In this document: one piece after another, positions 43,697 through 54,336 of the stretch
How the letters are laid out: the number at the start of each line of letters is the position of its first letter
How positions within the stretch are numbered: the stretch's first letter is position 1
Assembly: GCF_001723305.1 (NCBI RefSeq)
Contig: NZ_LPWF01000016.1
Span: 180,576 to 244,575 of the forward strand
Source of the DNA: Methyloceanibacter superfactus
Lineage (GTDB): Bacteria > Pseudomonadota > Alphaproteobacteria > Rhizobiales > Methyloligellaceae
Reading direction: 5' to 3'
Length of the DNA stretch: 64,000 nt
Made by a program: the position numbers and the translations under genes
Notes under the pieces: model-generated
The model's database searches: none
What the model was told of the DNA's origin: nothing
Seen by the model: only the letters and a program-made list of their open reading frames with translations

Positions 43697-45126
43697 CGCC
43701 GTCCGACTACACCGTTTCGACTGGCTTGGCCGGCTCGCCCGACCGCATGCGCGCGCCGCGACAGGCTAGAGCCCGCGGTCTTCGGCAGGCGCATGAAGAC
43801 GAGGGCCGAGCTCGCCGCCAGGGTGGCGACCAGCAGGAAGGCGGGCGGGAAGTCGCTCGCCAGCACCTCATGCGAGTCGCGGCCCATGCGCTCGAACTCG
43901 AGCACGAGCGCCCCGGTGGCGACGCCGGCGGACATGGACAGTTGCTGGACGACGCTGGCAAAGCTGGTCGCCTTGCTCATCTCATGCTCTTCGATATCCG
44001 CATAAGCGATGGAGTTGATGGCCGTGAACTGGAGCGACCGGAAGAAGCCTCCGACCAGGAGCACGGCGAGGATGACCGCCGCCGGCGTGGCGGCGGTGAA
44101 CAGCGCGGACGCGCCGACAAACGCGGCTGTCACCAATGCGTTCCACACCAGGATGCGCTTGAAGCCGATGCGGCGGATGATCGGCGCGGCGGTCGTCTTC
44201 ATGGCGATGGCGCCGACGGCGGTGGCGAAGGTGAGGAGGCCCGATTGCAGCGGCGTCATGCCGAAGCCGAGCTGGAAGAACAGCGGCAGCAGGAAAGGCG
44301 TGGCGCCCACGCCGATGCGGAACAGAAAGCCGCCGAGCACGCTGGCATAAAAGGTGTCGATTTTAAGCAGCCGCAGGTCGAGCAGGGGCGCGGGCGTGCG
44401 GAGCGCGTGGCGGACATAGAGCGTGCAGCCGATGGCGCCGACAACGAGGAGGCCCGCGACGAACTCGATGGGAAACAGGGGTTGTCCAATGACGGTGAAG
44501 CCGAAGGCAAGGCCGGACAGTCCGATACCCGAGAGGAAGAAGCCTTTGACGTCGAGCGGCGGCACCTTCTCCTCGCGGAAATTGTGGATGAAGCGCGTGG
44601 CGAGATAGATGCCGAGCAGGCCGATGGGAATGTTGATCCAGAAGATCCAGCGCCAGTCGAACACGGTGGAGATGAAGCCGCCGAGCGGCGGGCCGATCAC
44701 CGGTCCCATCAGCGCCGGCACGGTTAGCCAAGCGAGGGCGGAGATGAGCTCCGCCTTGGGGATGCTCCGCAGAATGACGAGGCGGCCGACAGGCACCATC
44801 ATCGCCCCGCCCATGCCCTGCACGATGCGGAACAGGATGAAGTCGCCGAGACCTTGGGCGAAGCCGCAAGCCGCGGAGCCCAGCGTGAAGACGACGATGG
44901 CCGCGCGGAACACCGTGCGCGCGCCGAACCGGTCGGCCATCCAGCCGCTGACCGGGATGAATACGGCGAGCGACAGCAGATAAGAGGTGAGCGCCAGCTT
45001 CAGCGCGATAGGATCCTCGCCCAGATCGGCCGCGATCGCCGGCAGCGACGTGGCGATGATGGTCGAGTCCATGGTTTCCATGAACAAGGCGACCGCAACG
45101 ATGAGGGTGACGAAATAGCGGGGCAT
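43693..45126 (-). CDS. DHA2-type MFS multidrug transporter
   Basis: A 477-residue, 14-helix drug:proton antiporter of the DHA2 (EmrB-like) branch. Motif A GWMADRFGARTVFRAAI, motif C-type GPVIGPPLGGFI and the N-terminal ETMDSTIIATSLPAIA are intact. It should expel hydrophobic toxins through the inner membrane; no partner membrane-fusion gene is nearby. The gene stands between ppx and rlmE on the opposite strand, overlapping the ppx end by four bases. Confidence 0.92.
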   Translation of the reverse strand: MPRYFVTLIVAVALFMETMDSTIIATSLPAIAADLGEDPIALKLALTSYLLSLAVFIPVSGWMADRFGARTVFRAAIVVFTLGSAACGFAQGLGDFILFRIVQGMGGAMMVPVGRLVILRSIPKAELISALAWLTVPALMGPVIGPPLGGFISTVFDWRWIFWINIPIGLLGIYLATRFIHNFREEKVPPLDVKGFFLSGIGLSGLAFGFTVIGQPLFPIEFVAGLLVVGAIGCTLYVRHALRTPAPLLDLRLLKIDTFYASVLGGFLFRIGVGATPFLLPLFFQLGFGMTPLQSGLLTFATAVGAIAMKTTAAPIIRRIGFKRILVWNALVTAAFVGASALFTAATPAAVILAVLLVGGFFRSLQFTAINSIAYADIEEHEMSKATSFASVVQQLSMSAGVATGALVLEFERMGRDSHEVLASDFPPAFLLVATLAASSALVFMRLPKTAGSSLSRRAHAVGRAGQASRNGVVGRR

Positions 45127-45214
45127 GTGGCAGGTGTTAGAGGACGGACAAGGTGGACATGGGGCGAGCCGGCCCGCTGGGTCAAGGCGGTGCGGCGTGG
45201 GGCGTGATTAACAC

Positions 45215-45934
45215 ATGGTGAAATCAACGAAAGGCGGGAGTTCCGGCGGTGGCGGGCGGCGCGGGCTCACGGTCCGGGTCAAGACCGCCAAGGGGCGGAA
45301 GATCGCCTCGACCCGTTGGCTCCAGCGGCAGCTCAACGACCCTTACGTGGAAGAGGCGAAGCGCCAAGGCTATCGCAGCCGCGCCGCCTTCAAGCTCATC
45401 GAGATCGACGACAAGTACCACCTGCTCAAGCCTGGCAAGACGGTGATCGATCTCGGCGCGGCGCCGGGCGGCTGGAGTCAGGTGGCGGCCGCGCGCGTGA
45501 AGTCCGAAGGCGGCAAGGGCAAGGTGATCGCCGCCGACCTCAACGAGATCGAGCCGGTGCCGGGCGTCGGCTTCATGGTGCTCGACGTGACCGATCCGGA
45601 CGCGGGCGAGAAGATCAGGACGGCGCTCGACGGCGCCCGCGCCGACGTGGTGCTGTCCGACATGGCGGCGTCGGCCACCGGTCATCGCGCCACCGACCAT
45701 CTGCGGGTCATCGGGCTCGCCGAGGCGGCGCTCGACATCGCCGAGAATACCCTCAACCCGGGCGGGGCCTATCTCGCCAAGGTGCTGCAAGGCGGCGCGG
45801 GCCAAGAACTGGTGACGCGGCTGCGCCAAGGCTTCACCAAGGTGGCCCATGTCAAGCCGAAGGCGTCCCGCGCCGATTCCTCGGAAGTCTACGTGCTGGC
45901 CACCGGATTCCGCGGCGCGCCGGCGGACGGCTAG
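45215..45934 (+). CDS. rlmE: 23S rRNA (uridine-2'-O)-methyltransferase RlmE
   Basis: The RrmJ/FtsJ methyltransferase that 2'-O-methylates U2552 of 23S rRNA. The K-D-K-E catalytic set is visible: SRAAFKLIEID, VLSDMAASATGH, AYLAKVLQGG and SSEVYVLATGF. The SAM site is VIDLGAAPGGWSQV. The N-terminal 25 residues are Gly/Lys-rich and the length of 239 is normal for alphaproteobacteria. It is part of the ppx to guaA backbone. Confidence 0.95.
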   Translation: MVKSTKGGSSGGGGRRGLTVRVKTAKGRKIASTRWLQRQLNDPYVEEAKRQGYRSRAAFKLIEIDDKYHLLKPGKTVIDLGAAPGGWSQVAAARVKSEGGKGKVIAADLNEIEPVPGVGFMVLDVTDPDAGEKIRTALDGARADVVLSDMAASATGHRATDHLRVIGLAEAALDIAENTLNPGGAYLAKVLQGGAGQELVTRLRQGFTKVAHVKPKASRADSSEVYVLATGFRGAPADG

Positions 45935-46040
45935 GCCGCGGCCATTCACGGGACTGTGCTTGGGCGTGTGCTGCTGCCGCCCCACGACTCTTGCTAAACT
46001 GTGCCCATATTGATCGGTTGCGGCGAACAGGGAGCGCGCC

Positions 46041-47099
46041 ATGAATGTCGAGGTGGTGAAGGAGTATTACGGCAAGATCCTGAAAGGCTCGCAGGACCTC
46101 AAGACCTCGGCCTGCTGCGACGGCGGCGGAGTGCCCGGCCATCTCGAGGCGGCCATCGCCAACGTGCACGAGGAGGTGCGGTCGAAATATTACGGCTGCG
46201 GCATCGTCATCCCGTCGGCGCTGCGAGATTGCCGCGTGCTCGACCTCGGCTCGGGTTCGGGGCGCGACGTCTATCTGATCTCGCAGCTGGTGGGCGAGCG
46301 GGGCGAGGTGGTCGGCGTCGACATGACCGACGAGCAGCTCGCCACGGCCGAGACCCATAAAGACTGGCACATGCGGCAGTTCGGCTATGCCAAGCCCAAT
46401 GTCCATTTCCTCAAAGGCTATCTTGAGAAGCTTGACGCGCTGGATCTCGAGCCCGGGACCTTCGACGTGGTGGTGTCGAACTGCGTCATCAATCTCTGCG
46501 TGGACAAGCTCGCGGTGTTGCGCGGCGCACATCGCCTGCTGAAGCCGGGCGGCGAGATCTATTTCGCCGATGTCTATTGCGACCGGCGGTTGCCCGACGA
46601 GGTGCGCGCCGATCCGTTGCTCTATGGCGAGTGTCTCGGCGGCGCGCTCTATTGGAACGACTTCTTGCCCATGGCGAAGGCGGCAGGCTTCCTCGACCCG
46701 CGCCTCGTCACCTCACGGCCGATCACCGTGGAGAACGAGGCGATGCGGCAGAAGCTCGGCCAGGCGAAATTCTTCTCCGCCACCTACCGGCTGTTCAAGC
46801 TCGATGGGCTGGAGCCGGCGTGCGAGGATTACGGCCAAGCGGTCATCTATCGCGGCGGCGTGGCCGAGGAGAGCCAAGCCTTCGCGTTGGACCAGCATCA
46901 CACGATAGAGCGCGGCAAGGTGTTTCCGATCTGCGGCAACTCCTGGCGCATGCTGGCCGAGACGCGGTTCCATCCCTATTTCGATTTCATCGGCGACTTC
47001 TCGACCCATTACGGGATCTTCCCCGGCTGCGCGAGCCCGGGAACGGCGTTGCCGTTCAATGCGGCGGAGCCGTCCGAGGCGACATCGAGCTGCTGCTAG
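46041..47099 (+). CDS. arsM: Arsenite S-adenosylmethionine methyltransferase
   Basis: The enzyme methylates arsenite stepwise to volatile or less toxic products. The SAM site VLDLGSGSGRDVYL and VVGVDMTDEQL are followed by the metal-binding Cys in SNCVINLC and YGECLGGAL; an N-terminal LKTSACC holds the fourth position, so all Cys used by ArsM enzymes are accounted for. The protein ends SSCC, as many ArsM do. It is transcribed towards acr3-arsR from its own promoter after rlmE. GGAG lies seven bases before the ATG. Confidence 0.92.
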   Translation: MNVEVVKEYYGKILKGSQDLKTSACCDGGGVPGHLEAAIANVHEEVRSKYYGCGIVIPSALRDCRVLDLGSGSGRDVYLISQLVGERGEVVGVDMTDEQLATAETHKDWHMRQFGYAKPNVHFLKGYLEKLDALDLEPGTFDVVVSNCVINLCVDKLAVLRGAHRLLKPGGEIYFADVYCDRRLPDEVRADPLLYGECLGGALYWNDFLPMAKAAGFLDPRLVTSRPITVENEAMRQKLGQAKFFSATYRLFKLDGLEPACEDYGQAVIYRGGVAEESQAFALDQHHTIERGKVFPICGNSWRMLAETRFHPYFDFIGDFSTHYGIFPGCASPGTALPFNAAEPSEATSSCC

Positions 47100-47124
47100 A
47101 AGGGGCGCGATCGAGACCTGTCGC

Positions 47125-48186
47125 TCAGGCGCTTCCTCTCTCACGCGCGACACGTTGGACGCCGGCTCCAGCCTCGTACCAACCCTTGCTGCTGTTCACG
47201 ATCTTGACCACGGACAGCATGACGGGAACCTCGATCAGGACACCGACAACCGTTGCCAGGGCAGCACCTGAGTGGAAGCCGAACAGGCTGATCGCTGCGG
47301 CAACGGCGAGCTCAAAGAAATTGCTGGCGCCGATCAGGGCCGACGGGCCGGCGACCGAATGGGTCTCGCCGGCGGCGCGGTTGAGGAGATAGGCAAGGCC
47401 TGAGTTGAAATAGACCTGAACGAGGATCGGTACCGCCAGCATGGCGATGATCAGGGGTTGGGCCAGGATCTGCTCGCCTTGGAAGCCAAACAAGAGCACG
47501 AGGGTCGCGAGCAATGCCACGAGCGATAGCGGTTGCAGGAACGATAGGAGCCGCGTAAGCGCCTCGCCGTTGCCATCTGCCAAGACAAATCGGCGCACGA
47601 GTTGGGCGATGATCACCGGCACGACAATATAGAGACTGACCGACAGGAGCAGGGTCTCCCACGGCACGGTGATCGCCGACAGCCCAAGCAGAAGCCCGAC
47701 GATCGGCGCGAAGGCGAAAACCATGATCGTGTCGTTCAAGGCCACTTGAGTCAGCGTGAAGTCCGGCTCGCCGTGGGACAGATTGCTCCATACGAACACC
47801 ATGGCCGTGCAAGGCGCGGCTGCGAGCACGATCAGTCCGGCGATGTAGCTGTTGATCTGATCGGCGGGCAGATAGGGGGCGAAGACATAGCCGATGAAGA
47901 ACCAGCCTAGAGCTGCCATCGAGAACGGCTTGACCGCCCAGTTGATAAACAGTGTCACGCCGATCCCGCGCCAGTGCTCACGCACTTTGCCGATCGCGCC
48001 GAAATCGACCTTGATGAGCATCGGTATGACCATCAGCCAGATCAGCGCCGCGACAGGTAGGTTGACGTGGGCGATTTCCGCCGCACCGACCGTCTGGAAG
48101 AAGCCCGGAAAGAAATGTCCGAGTGCGATGCCGACGAGGATGCAAAGCGCGACCCAGACAGTGAGATAGCGTTCGAAAGTGGACAT
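47125..48186 (-). CDS. arsB: ACR3-family arsenite efflux transporter
   Basis: A ten-helix arsenite permease of the ACR3 (bile-acid transporter-like) family, expelling As(III) through the inner membrane. The conserved Cys lies in VLAAAPCTAMVFVWS, and FINWAVKPFSMAALGWFF, LIGASNFFELAVAAAISLFG and VLIEVPVMLSVV are the usual signatures. It is downstream of arsR on the same strand. Some databases call this gene acr3 rather than arsB. Confidence 0.95.
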   Translation of the reverse strand: MSTFERYLTVWVALCILVGIALGHFFPGFFQTVGAAEIAHVNLPVAALIWLMVIPMLIKVDFGAIGKVREHWRGIGVTLFINWAVKPFSMAALGWFFIGYVFAPYLPADQINSYIAGLIVLAAAPCTAMVFVWSNLSHGEPDFTLTQVALNDTIMVFAFAPIVGLLLGLSAITVPWETLLLSVSLYIVVPVIIAQLVRRFVLADGNGEALTRLLSFLQPLSLVALLATLVLLFGFQGEQILAQPLIIAMLAVPILVQVYFNSGLAYLLNRAAGETHSVAGPSALIGASNFFELAVAAAISLFGFHSGAALATVVGVLIEVPVMLSVVKIVNSSKGWYEAGAGVQRVARERGSA

Positions 48187-48205
48187 GAGACCTCAGTCTT
48201 TGTTG

Positions 48206-48544
48206 TTATTGGTGGCGGGCCGCACGCTTCGCCACGTCATCGAGAAAGTGCCGCAGTGGCTCTAAAGCCGCAGCGTTGAGCGAGTAGCAGACCCGCGGAC
48301 GCTCGATGCTCCCGGTGATGATGCCGGCGGCTTTGAGGATGCGCAGATGTTCGGAGATGGTGGACTGGGCGAGGCCGATTTCGTCGACGATATCGCAGCC
48401 GATGCAGGATTGTTTCTCGTGCAGCATCTGCACAATGCCAACCCGGGCAGGGTGCCCCAGCGCCTTGGCCAGGGACGCGATGTTTTCATGCTCGGCCGGG
48501 ACGCGCGCGAGGGGCGCCGGGTCGCGCAATTTGACGGCAGCCAT
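48206..48544 (-). CDS. arsR: ArsR/SmtB-family arsenical repressor
   Basis: A 112-residue winged-helix repressor. LAKALGHPARVGIVQML precedes a metal site candidate CIGCDIVDEIGLAQSTISEHLRIL, with Cys pairs (CIGC) at the start of the recognition helix-turn-helix region. Release from DNA on As(III) binding should induce acr3. GGAGAG precedes the ATG, and a 6-bp inverted repeat lies at 48558-48575. It is the first gene of the arsR-acr3 pair. Confidence 0.93.
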   Translation of the reverse strand: MAAVKLRDPAPLARVPAEHENIASLAKALGHPARVGIVQMLHEKQSCIGCDIVDEIGLAQSTISEHLRILKAAGIITGSIERPRVCYSLNAAALEPLRHFLDDVAKRAARHQ

Positions 48545-48557
48545 CGTCTCTCCAGTT

Positions 48558-48575
48558 CATCGTTATTCGACGATG
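48558..48575. promoter_or_regulatory. Candidate ArsR operator
   Basis: CATCGT (48558-48563) and ACGATG (48570-48575) form an inverted repeat with a 6-base spacer, 14 bases before the arsR start codon. Size and placement fit ArsR-family operators, and the site would control arsR and acr3. No second copy was seen before arsM (45935-46040). Confidence 0.55.
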
Positions 48576-48663
48576 GACGATGTTTAGCACGCTTGCGGGC
48601 TCGCGCAAGGGCTGACGCGGGACATGGGGTGAGGCCGGCTGCGCTCGAGGGCGCCCGCGGCGG

Positions 48664-49269
48664 CTAAGCGTGCTCAGCAAGCGCCGCGCGCAGGCGCGCA
48701 TTGTCCGCTTCGAGCAATTGCACGCGTTCGGCAAGCCGGGTCACGTCCTCGGCAAAGAGCATTTTCGGGATGTGCTGCGGACAATTGGTGTCCCAGGCGG
48801 CGACGGTGAACAGGATCGCCGCTTCGCCGCGTGCGCCGTAATCCTCGGGCATCAGGCTGGCGATCAGGTCCGGATCGTCCTCGATCACGCGGGCCGTGCC
48901 CCAGATCTTCACCCGATGGCCGGTGGCGTAATCCATGAGGAAGAGCATCGCCTTCGGATTCTCGGCGAGATTGCCGGTGGAGATATATTGCCGGTTCCCG
49001 CTGAAGTCGGCGAAGGCGATCGTGGTCTCGTCGAGGACGCGCAGGAAGCCGGGCGGTCCGCCGCGATGCTGGATATAGGGCTGGCCATTGCTGCTCGCGG
49101 TGGCGAGATAGACGGACCGCATGCTCGCGATAAAACCGGCGAGGTCGGCGTCGAGAAACGTCCGCTGCGAGCCCTTCGCCTCCATGCGGGCATAGGCTTG
49201 GCGGGAGCCGCGCCGGGTCTGCGCGTCCTTGACCGCGGGCGAGAAGGCGATGTCCATCCAGGTCGTCAT
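48664..49269 (-). CDS. Pyridoxamine 5'-phosphate oxidase family protein
   Basis: A 201-residue flavin-binding split-barrel protein. The PNPOx-like segments YLATASSNGQPYIQHRGGPPGFL, IAFADFSGNRQYISTGNL, AMLFLMDYATGHRVKIWGTARV and an HIPKMLF tail are typical of the broad PNPOx-like group that uses FMN, F420 or haem. A C-terminal coiled-coil helix (VTRLAERVQLLEADNARLRAAL) is present. The start ATG 49269 gives MTTWMDIAFSP. It lies downstream of the GST gene and is likely co-transcribed with it. Substrate unknown. Confidence 0.85.
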   Translation of the reverse strand: MTTWMDIAFSPAVKDAQTRRGSRQAYARMEAKGSQRTFLDADLAGFIASMRSVYLATASSNGQPYIQHRGGPPGFLRVLDETTIAFADFSGNRQYISTGNLAENPKAMLFLMDYATGHRVKIWGTARVIEDDPDLIASLMPEDYGARGEAAILFTVAAWDTNCPQHIPKMLFAEDVTRLAERVQLLEADNARLRAALAEHA

Positions 49270-49280
49270 GCGAAGGCTCT

Positions 49281-49882
49281 CTAGAGCGCGGCATGGTGAT
49301 GAAGCCGGGGAGCGCTTTGATGCGGCCGATCCAGGCGCGAATGGCGGGGTAGGGCTCGAGCGACACGCCCCCTTCGTGACCGAGCGCGACATAGGGCATG
49401 CAGGCGATGTCGGCGATGGTCGGGCGATTGCGCGCGAGCCAGTCGTTCTTCTTCAGATGCGCTTCGAGCAGACCTTGAATGCGGGCGGCGTTCTCGCGGG
49501 CGCGCTCGACATCGATGGCGTAACCGAACTTGTCGTGCAGCCGGGCATCGCCCGGTCCGCGCGCGATCTCGTTCTCGGCGACCATGAGCCAGCCCACGAT
49601 TTCGGCCATGGCGACGGGATCGGTCGGCAGCCAGTCCTCGCCGCCGAATTTCCTGGCGAGGTAGACGAGGATGGTCTGGGAATCCCGCAAGACCACGTCG
49701 CCGTCCTCGAGGATGGGGACGTCGCCGTAGGGGTTCATGTCGATGAGCGGACTCTTCTTGTGGGCACCGGCCATGAAGTCGACCGGCACGAGGTCGAGCT
49801 CCAGTCCGAGCAGCGCGCAGAAGAGCCGGACCTTGTAGCAATTCCCCGACGGCTCGAGGTCGTACAGCTTCAGCTTGGCCAC
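49281..49882 (-). CDS. Glutathione S-transferase family protein (frameshift at the end)
   Basis: A cytosolic GST of about 200 residues. The thioredoxin-like N-domain starts LKLYDLEPSGNCYKVRLF, with the catalytic-region Ser/Asn and PYGDVPILEDGDVVLRDSQTILVYLARKF. The helical C-domain ends with IRAWIGRIKALPGFITMP. The frame then runs into the next gene; with one missing base near 49288 it stops as MPAL at 49281-49283. The GTG start 49882 follows GGAGG by six bases, which decides it over ATG 49894. It is divergent from the LysR gene. Confidence 0.88.
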
Positions 49883-50005
49883 GTGATCCTCCATTGGCGG
49901 TTCAAGAGCCGGATGCCGGCTCGCGAGGGCTGTTATGCCGTATTCCGTTTAGCGGCGGTATCCTCTAATCTCTCAAGTGATTGTCCCATATTTCGGAAGG
50001 ATTAA

Positions 50006-50923
50006 ATGGACCGTCTCACCGCCATGCGCGTGTTCGTCGCCGTCGCCGATGCGGGCGGTTTGTCGCCGGCGGGGCGTCGGCTGGCCATGCCGCTCACCAC
50101 GGTCAGCCGCCATTTGAAGGCGCTCGAGGAGGCGCTGGACGTCCGTCTCGTCACCCGGACCACGCGGCGGCTGTCCTTGACCGAGCCGGGGCGCGCCTAT
50201 CTCGAGACCTGCCGGCGCGTGCTCGGGGATCTCGACGCGGCCGAGCGGCGCCTGACCGGCGAGCAGGCCGAGCCGCAAGGCATGCTGGCGCTCACGGCGC
50301 CGGTGGTGTTCGGGCGGCGGCACGTCCTGCCGGTGGTGACGGCGTATCTGGACGCCTTTCCGCGCATGGCGGCGCGCATGCTGCTGGTGGACCGGGTGGT
50401 CGATCTGGTGGAGGAGGGGCTCGATCTCGGCATCCGCATCGGGCACTTGCCCGACTCGTCCATGCGCGCCACGCAGCTCGGCACCGTGCGCTACGTGACA
50501 TGCGCGAGCCCGGCCTATCTGGCGCGGGCCGGCGCTCCCCAGACGCCGAAAGACCTCACGCAGCATCACTGCATCAGCTTCAACACCTTCACGCCGGCGG
50601 AGCGGTGGGCCTTCGCCGGCCGCAAAGCCGCGAGTGTGACGGTCGAGCCCCGGCTCATCGTCAACACGGCGGATGCCGCCATCGACGCGGCCAAGGCCGG
50701 GCTCGGCATCGTGCGGGTGCTGTCCTACCAGGCCGATCCGAGCCTGGCGGACGGCTCGCTCCGCCTGCTGCTGGAGGATTTCGAGCCGGAGGCCATCCCG
50801 GTCAGCCTCATCCATCGGGAGGACCGCTTGCCGCAGGTGAAGGTCCAAAGCTTCGCGAGCTTTGCGGTGCCGCGCCTGCGCAAGCGGCTCAAACGGGCCG
50901 AACCGGTGGACAGCGAGGGTTAA
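50006..50923 (+). CDS. LysR-family transcriptional regulator
   Basis: A 305-residue LysR regulator with an N-terminal winged helix (MDRLTAMRVFVAVADAGGLSPAGRRL, TTVSRHLKALEEALDVRLVTRTTRRLSLTEPG) and a PBP2-type effector domain (RIGHLPDSSMRATQLG, YVTCASPAYLARAG). It is divergent from the GST-PNPOx pair across about 120 bases, the classic arrangement for LysR control of the neighbour. Effector unknown. Confidence 0.92.
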   Translation: MDRLTAMRVFVAVADAGGLSPAGRRLAMPLTTVSRHLKALEEALDVRLVTRTTRRLSLTEPGRAYLETCRRVLGDLDAAERRLTGEQAEPQGMLALTAPVVFGRRHVLPVVTAYLDAFPRMAARMLLVDRVVDLVEEGLDLGIRIGHLPDSSMRATQLGTVRYVTCASPAYLARAGAPQTPKDLTQHHCISFNTFTPAERWAFAGRKAASVTVEPRLIVNTADAAIDAAKAGLGIVRVLSYQADPSLADGSLRLLLEDFEPEAIPVSLIHREDRLPQVKVQSFASFAVPRLRKRLKRAEPVDSEG

Positions 50924-51037
50924 CCGGGCCGGGCAGCTTTCCAAGCCCGGGACAAGCTGCTAAAGGAAGCCGCCAACCGGCCACCGCTTATTGCACTGCG
51001 CAAGACCGCGAGAGGCCCGACGAAAAGAGGTTGGCCA

Positions 51038-52507
<1,470 letters not shown>

Positions 52508-52561
52508 CGTGACCATCACCCGGGAATCGCCCAACTATCCGCGCGAGGGGTAGGCGAGAGG

Positions 52562-53389
52562 CTACTTGATGCCGAGCTTGCGGACCTCGTCGAAGATGCC
52601 AGGCTCGAGCCTGTTCGCCATCTTGAGATCGGCGCTGCCGTCGGTGGGCTTGCCCTTGCGGCTCTTGACCACGCCGCGGCCGACCAACGCCATGGCGTTG
52701 TTCTCTTGCAGCTTCAGCGCGGTGTCGAAATCGGCCCCGGCACTGTCGAGGTCGTCGTTGAGCACGTAGATCCAACCGCGATCGATATAGCCCTGGGTGC
52801 TTTTCGGGTCGATCTTGATGACCTCGGAATAGTCGGCAATCGACAAGTCATACTCTTTCCGCTTGCGGTAGAGCGCGCCCCGGCTCGAATAGCCGTTGGT
52901 CGCCTTCGGATCGAGCTCGACCTTCTTGTTCATGTCGACAAGCGCTTTATCGAAATCGTTCTTGTGGCTGTAGACGGTGCCGCGCAGCAGATAGTAGTCG
53001 GCGTCCGCGTCGTTGATGCCGATAGCGGTATCGAGATCGGCGATCGCCTTGTCGTAATCCTTCTTGGCGTCGTAACCGGCCGCGCGCATGAAGTAGCTAT
53101 TGGCGCGCTTGGGGTTGAGCTCGACGGCGGCGGTCATCTCGTCCAGAGCCTCATCGAGGCTGCCGGTCGCCGACAGCCCCATGGCGCGGATGGTGTGGGC
53201 CCGGATCAGGAGCTTCGTATCGTCGGAGCCCTTGGCGATAAAGTCGGCGCAGGCGTCGAGCACCTCCTTGACCGAGCCGTGGGCGTCGAAGCACGGATCT
53301 TTCTCCGCCTCGGCGGCGGACGCCGGGACGGCCGCGACGAGAAGCGCGGCGGCTGCGGCGGAAATGAGCATGGAAGCGCGAAAGCGCAT
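52562..53389 (-). CDS. Exported tetratricopeptide-repeat protein
   Basis: A 275-residue periplasmic protein with signal peptide (LISAAAAALLVAAVPASAAE) followed by about six TPR units from residue 60 to 250, for example GSLDEALDEMTAAVELNPKRANSY, KDYDKAIADLDTAIGINDADADYY, NDFDKALVDMNKKVELDPKATNGY and KEYDLSIADYSEVIKIDPKSTQGY. TPRs make protein-protein contacts; the partner cannot be told. It is convergent with guaB and about 55 bases away from it. Confidence 0.85.
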   Translation of the reverse strand: MRFRASMLISAAAAALLVAAVPASAAEAEKDPCFDAHGSVKEVLDACADFIAKGSDDTKLLIRAHTIRAMGLSATGSLDEALDEMTAAVELNPKRANSYFMRAAGYDAKKDYDKAIADLDTAIGINDADADYYLLRGTVYSHKNDFDKALVDMNKKVELDPKATNGYSSRGALYRKRKEYDLSIADYSEVIKIDPKSTQGYIDRGWIYVLNDDLDSAGADFDTALKLQENNAMALVGRGVVKSRKGKPTDGSADLKMANRLEPGIFDEVRKLGIK

Positions 53390-53499
53390 GGAAAACCTCC
53401 TTGGGAACGCTTGGACTTTTTCTTTGGGGCTAGGTGTAGAAGGGCCCGGCGGGTCGCGTCAATTGAACATCCGTCCATGTTTACCAAGCAATTTGGCAA

Positions 53500-54234
53500 T
53501 TAATTGCGCTCGACCAGATATCGGATCTCGTAGCCGTCTTCCTTCGTTCCCCGGCGCAGCGCGCCGTCCGGCCGGTCGGCGACATGATCGACCGGCTGCC
53601 AAGCCCCGAATTCTGCCGATGCGGAAGGATTGCTTGCAAGCTTCAGGAGAAACAGCCGGTCCGGCTCGCCCTTGACGCGCAGCACGACGATGCGGTGGCT
53701 CGTGCGGAAATAGAGCTCCACCACGCCGGAGAGCACCGGACGCGTGCCGTCGCTGCCGGTCCGCAAATAGGCGGCGGGCATGGAGTTCTTGTCGGTATCG
53801 AGATCGACCCCCACTCCCTCGAGCTTGGCCGGGAGAACGGCATCGGGTGGAAACCGGATCTCGAAGGCGAGCCGCGGGGCCGGTCCGTTCGTGACGAGGA
53901 CATCGCCCGAGAGGCTGTAGATCCAGAGCCCCAGGCCGGTGGCGGCGGCAAGGCCGATGACCACCGCGGCCGTGCGGCCGGCGAGGCCCGCGAGCCCCCG
54001 GTAGCCGCCCTGATAGCGCAGCACGATCAAGACGCCGAGGACGAGGCCGGCGAGGGCGCCAAAGGGCCCCACGCCCCAAAAGGCGAACATAGCGCGGCCG
54101 CCTTCCATGTCCGAGACGCCCGCGAGCCCGGCGAGGTAGCTTGCCGCGAACCCTGTCAGGAACCAGCCGAGCACGGCGCCGATGGCACCGGCCAGGAAGG
54201 CGAGCGGATAGGTGAGCATCGGTCTGGATGACAT
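53500..54234 (-). CDS. Membrane protein of unknown function
   Basis: A 244-residue protein with three to four membrane helices in the N-terminal half (TYPLAFLAGAIGAVLGWFL, PFGALAGLVLGVLIVL, TAAVVIGLAAATGLGLWIY) and a beta-rich soluble domain after about residue 110 (RLAFEIRFPPDAVLPAKLEG, RTSHRIVVLRVKGEPDRLFLLKL). The soluble part faces the periplasm by the positive-inside rule. ATG 54219 is an alternative start. It is divergent from the MAPEG gene. No family recognised. Confidence 0.7.
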   Translation of the reverse strand: MSSRPMLTYPLAFLAGAIGAVLGWFLTGFAASYLAGLAGVSDMEGGRAMFAFWGVGPFGALAGLVLGVLIVLRYQGGYRGLAGLAGRTAAVVIGLAAATGLGLWIYSLSGDVLVTNGPAPRLAFEIRFPPDAVLPAKLEGVGVDLDTDKNSMPAAYLRTGSDGTRPVLSGVVELYFRTSHRIVVLRVKGEPDRLFLLKLASNPSASAEFGAWQPVDHVADRPDGALRRGTKEDGYEIRYLVERN

Positions 54235-54336
54235 GCGGTTTCGTGCCCCGGCTTACAGATGGCGTCCCACAGCGTATAAGGGCTCCGCGCCGGGTTGTCG
54301 CTCGGTCGCTTGTTCGCGGCACATGAAGGGGACCCA

